A stretch of 64,000 nucleotides of DNA. Source: Luteimonas fraxinea (GTDB taxonomy: Bacteria > Pseudomonadota > Gammaproteobacteria > Xanthomonadales > Xanthomonadaceae). Below the pieces are notes generated by a model, which saw only the letters and a program-made list of their open reading frames with translations, had not been told where the DNA came from and searched no databases. The DNA lies in contig NZ_CP089507.1 in the NCBI RefSeq assembly GCF_021233355.1, positions 2,977,001-3,041,000 on the forward strand. Direction: 5' to 3'. The stretch's first letter is position 1. Each line of letters begins with the position of its first letter. Of the stretch, positions 61,530 to 64,000 are shown one piece after another. The position numbers were made by a program, and so were the translations under genes.

Positions 61530-64000
61530 ATGACCGAACAGACCCAGGACGCCACCATGGCGTCCCCAGAAGACGCCCATATCGACCAGGCCGTCGCCCG
61601 CGGCGGTGCCTACGAGGTGCTGCGCCGGCGTCTGGTCGAGCAGGGCACACGCCTGCGCACGCTCGCCGAATCGCTCAACACGCGTCGCCTCGCCGAGTTC
61701 GGCGACAGCCGCATGGAGGTGATCGGACGCTTCCGCATCCGCAGCGAGAACAACTGCGTCGGCCGCGACATCGTGCAGATTCCCGGCGACCAGGTGCTGT
61801 TCGGCTACAACGTCTACATCGGGCTCAAGAGCAAGACCCGCATCGAAGATGTGTTCGGGCTCTATCGCCTGGTCGAGGCCGACGGCGGCTACGACGTGGT
61901 GCCGGTCGACCATGCAGGCACGTTCCTGGCGCAGCCCGGTTTCGTACACGATTTCACCGAGCTCTACGCCTACTACAAGCACGCGCGCCTGCTGCAGCTC
62001 ATCGTCCGCGAGGGCCGGCTGCTGGCCGCGTTCCAGATCGGCGAGCGCAGCACCGACGTGCGCGTGTTCCGCTGGTCGATCACCAACACCGGCGAACTCA
62101 CCTATCTCGATTCCCGCGGCGAGCGCGACATCGCGCTGCCGCCGCCGTTCGATTTCGAATGGACCCGCGCCACTCGCGAACTCGCGGTCGATGGCCGCCA
62201 TCCGCATCTGGACATCCTCGACACGCTGTTCGTCGAGACCACTGGCGGCGATCTGACCGTCAAGGTCGAGAACAACACCGAGACCGGCGCCGGCATCTAC
62301 AGCGAGCCGGTCGACGATCGCACCCAGTCGATCGACGATGCGACCTTCGATTTCGCGAGGGTCGGCACGCTGATCCTGCTGAAGGTGCTGCCTTACCGCG
62401 AGCAGCAGTGGCGCGGGCTGATCTACAACACCTTCACCGGGAAGATCGTCCGCAACGACGCCATCGTGCAGGCCTGCGTCCAGCTGCCCGAAGATCACGG
62501 CATCATCTTTCCCGGCGGCTATTACCTGCAGAACGGCGACCATCGCGCATTCGATGCGCAGATGGACGGCATGCAGTTCAAGCGCGCGATCCGCTCGCCG
62601 AACGGCGAAGACGTGATGTACATCTTCTACGACCGTGCGGCGGGACGGTCGGCCCTGTTCGTCTACAACACCATCCAGCGCGCACTGCAGAATCCGGTGT
62701 TCGGACACGGCTATGCGCTGCTGCACGACGGCCGCATGGTGCTGTTCCATGCCGAGGGTGATGCGCCCACGCGCGTGCATCCGATGCAGGTCTGGCAGAC
62801 GCCGTTCACCAGCGACGAGTTCGCCGCGCATGTGCCGATGGGCAACAGTTTCATGGGGCGGATCGGCAATCCGGAGCTGGTGCGCGGCATTTCCAACCTG
62901 CTCGATCTCGCGCGCACGATCGATGGCCGCGATGTGTCCTTGCAGCGTTACCAGTTGCTGGTGCATGACACCCGCCGCATGTTCGACGCCCATCACTGGC
63001 TGGAAGATACCGACAGTGAAGGCGCGGGCGCACTGCTGCACGAGATCGCCGCGACCGGCGAATCGGTGCTCGACGAATACGAGAAGGTCGAAGGCATCCG
63101 CCGCCAGTCCGATGCAGCGATGCGCGAGGCCGAAACCGCGCATCGCGCCTTGCTGGGCAGGCTGCAGCCGGAGAGCTGGAACCGCATCGAAGAGTTCGTC
63201 GAGGCACTGAACGAGATTTCGAAGCAGCGCGGTCATCTGCTGACGATCCGCGAGCTTCGCTACGTCGACACCGCCGCCATCGACGCAATGGGCGAGGCGC
63301 TGCAGGCCGCGCAGGACACCGTGGGCGCGGCGACCGGTACCTTCCTCGCAGGCGAACGTGCGCTGCAGCCGGTGTCCGAACGTCTGAAGGTGCTGGATAC
63401 CGAAGCGCAGGCCGCGACCACCGCAAAGGTGTTGGCCACCTCGATCGGCGAGATGCAGGCGCTGTCCGGCGATCTCGACATGCTGTCGGAACTGATGGCG
63501 ACGCTGAAGGTCGATGACGCGACCGAGCGTACGCGGGTCGTCGATGCGATCTCCGGCCTGTACGCGCGGCTCAACCAAGCCCGCACACGCGCCGACCAGC
63601 GCCGCCGCACGCTTGGCTCGGCCGAGGCCGTCGCCCAGTTCGGTGCGCAGTTCGCACTGTTCGGCCAGGCGATTGCCGGCGCGCTGTCGCTGGCCACCGA
63701 TCCCGAACGTGCCGACGAGCAACTGTCGCGGCTGATGGTCCAGCTCGAGGAACTGGAGAGCCAGTTCGGCGAGCACGAACAGTTTCTCGGCGACATCCTC
63801 GCCAAGCGTGAGGAACTGCTGGAGACCTTCGAATCACACAAGCAGTCGCTGCTCGATGCGCGCCAGCGCAAGGCGCAGGCCGTGTTCGACGCCGCCGCGC
63901 GCATCCTTGACGGCCTGCCGCGGCGCACCGAGCGCTTCGAAACAGCCGACGAACTCAATGCCTTCTTCGCTGGCGATCCACTGATCCTCAAGCTGCGCGA
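61530..64000 (+). CDS. DUF3686 'DNA repair' ATPase-like giant protein (3' end outside window)
   Basis: At least 823 residues, open at the right edge. After a short leader, MTEQTQDATMASPEDAHIDQ, the chain carries the DUF3686-type N-terminal region (NTRRLAEFGDSRMEVIGRFR, DQVLFGYNVYIGLKSKTRIE), then a beta-rich middle and several coiled-coil stretches (about 495-550, 570-780). Annotated relatives are called DNA-repair ATPases and reach about 1700 residues; the P-loop, if present, would be in the missing part, so ATPase function is not shown. The gene is 81 bp downstream of yqiK and follows the same polarity, suggesting a flotillin-scaffold/ATPase partnership. ATG 61530 is uncertain; no strong SD is seen. 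Confidence 0.8.
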   Translation, partial: MTEQTQDATMASPEDAHIDQAVARGGAYEVLRRRLVEQGTRLRTLAESLNTRRLAEFGDSRMEVIGRFRIRSENNCVGRDIVQIPGDQVLFGYNVYIGLKSKTRIEDVFGLYRLVEADGGYDVVPVDHAGTFLAQPGFVHDFTELYAYYKHARLLQLIVREGRLLAAFQIGERSTDVRVFRWSITNTGELTYLDSRGERDIALPPPFDFEWTRATRELAVDGRHPHLDILDTLFVETTGGDLTVKVENNTETGAGIYSEPVDDRTQSIDDATFDFARVGTLILLKVLPYREQQWRGLIYNTFTGKIVRNDAIVQACVQLPEDHGIIFPGGYYLQNGDHRAFDAQMDGMQFKRAIRSPNGEDVMYIFYDRAAGRSALFVYNTIQRALQNPVFGHGYALLHDGRMVLFHAEGDAPTRVHPMQVWQTPFTSDEFAAHVPMGNSFMGRIGNPELVRGISNLLDLARTIDGRDVSLQRYQLLVHDTRRMFDAHHWLEDTDSEGAGALLHEIAATGESVLDEYEKVEGIRRQSDAAMREAETAHRALLGRLQPESWNRIEEFVEALNEISKQRGHLLTIRELRYVDTAAIDAMGEALQAAQDTVGAATGTFLAGERALQPVSERLKVLDTEAQAATTAKVLATSIGEMQALSGDLDMLSELMATLKVDDATERTRVVDAISGLYARLNQARTRADQRRRTLGSAEAVAQFGAQFALFGQAIAGALSLATDPERADEQLSRLMVQLEELESQFGEHEQFLGDILAKREELLETFESHKQSLLDARQRKAQAVFDAAARILDGLPRRTERFETADELNAFFAGDPLILKLR

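Noticed and set aside
61497..63776. 759-codon minus-strand frame at the right edge
   Set aside because: Antisense of the DUF3686 gene; lacks motifs and its sequence is His/Arg/Asp-rich.

Overview
The window is high-GC DNA (roughly two-thirds G+C by eye) from a gammaproteobacterium, most likely of the Xanthomonadaceae/Lysobacteraceae (Lysobacter/Luteimonas-like). The pointers are a hemP/TonB-receptor/DUF6607 haem locus, two large TonB-dependent receptors, a Lys/Ala-rich histone H1-like protein, a SAM-I riboswitch ahead of metX-metB-hom, a phytase-like lipoprotein and very high third-position GC. The genus is inference. The DNA looks like chromosomal core with a few accessory modules. I see no insertion sequences, CRISPR arrays, tRNA or rRNA genes.

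Layout. 1-3.4 kb: a NupC-type nucleoside transporter cut by the left edge, a membrane GGDEF protein with a degenerate signature, and an aldo/keto reductase. 3.5-7.8 kb: an iron-regulated haem uptake locus (Fur box, hemP, TonB receptor, an unrecognised small protein, DUF6607). 7.9-9.3 kb: qmcA plus an NfeD-type partner. 9.4-11 kb: gcvT-gcvH. 11-12.5 kb: an H1-like gene with its own promoter and a long leader. 12.7-25.3 kb: a serine hydrolase/beta-lactamase relative, lemA plus an M48 protease, a GMC oxidoreductase, a transporter plus Tat-exported epimerase-like pair, and a fatty-acid block (thioesterase-like protein, fadE, divergent tetR). 25.6-39.6 kb: a second TonB receptor, an orphan outer-membrane-type protein, hslO, mtgA plus a GtrB-like glycosyltransferase, and a minus-strand run of envelope genes around prfC. 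39.6-43.3 kb: the riboswitch-controlled methionine operon. 43.4-44.2 kb: a DUF1521 protein carrying the GD-PH autocleavage signature. 44.2-47.8 kb: sdaA, a mini-glutaredoxin and a YceI/cytochrome b561/YceI cluster. 47.9-51.5 kb: a hybrid sensor kinase with a periplasmic beta-propeller. 51.6-57.6 kb: the complete ligase-associated DNA repair cluster (exonuclease, ligase, helicase, phosphoesterase). 57.7-64 kb: an exported orphan, then a YqiJ-like protein, YqiK flotillin and a DUF3686 'DNA repair' ATPase cut by the right edge.

How the genes work together. The methionine operon shows the clearest logic: a SAM-sensing leader followed by three enzymes whose frames overlap by 4 nt each. The DNA-repair cluster is almost as tight, with overlapping ligase/helicase/phosphoesterase frames. 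Two separate SPFH + OB/NfeD membrane modules occur in one window, and the second is joined to a giant coiled-coil ATPase. The best candidates for under-described biology are the DUF1521 self-cleaving protein (43398-44153) and the YqiJ-YqiK-DUF3686 operon (58775 to the right edge). The calls rest on reading translated sequence and motifs; no database search was run.
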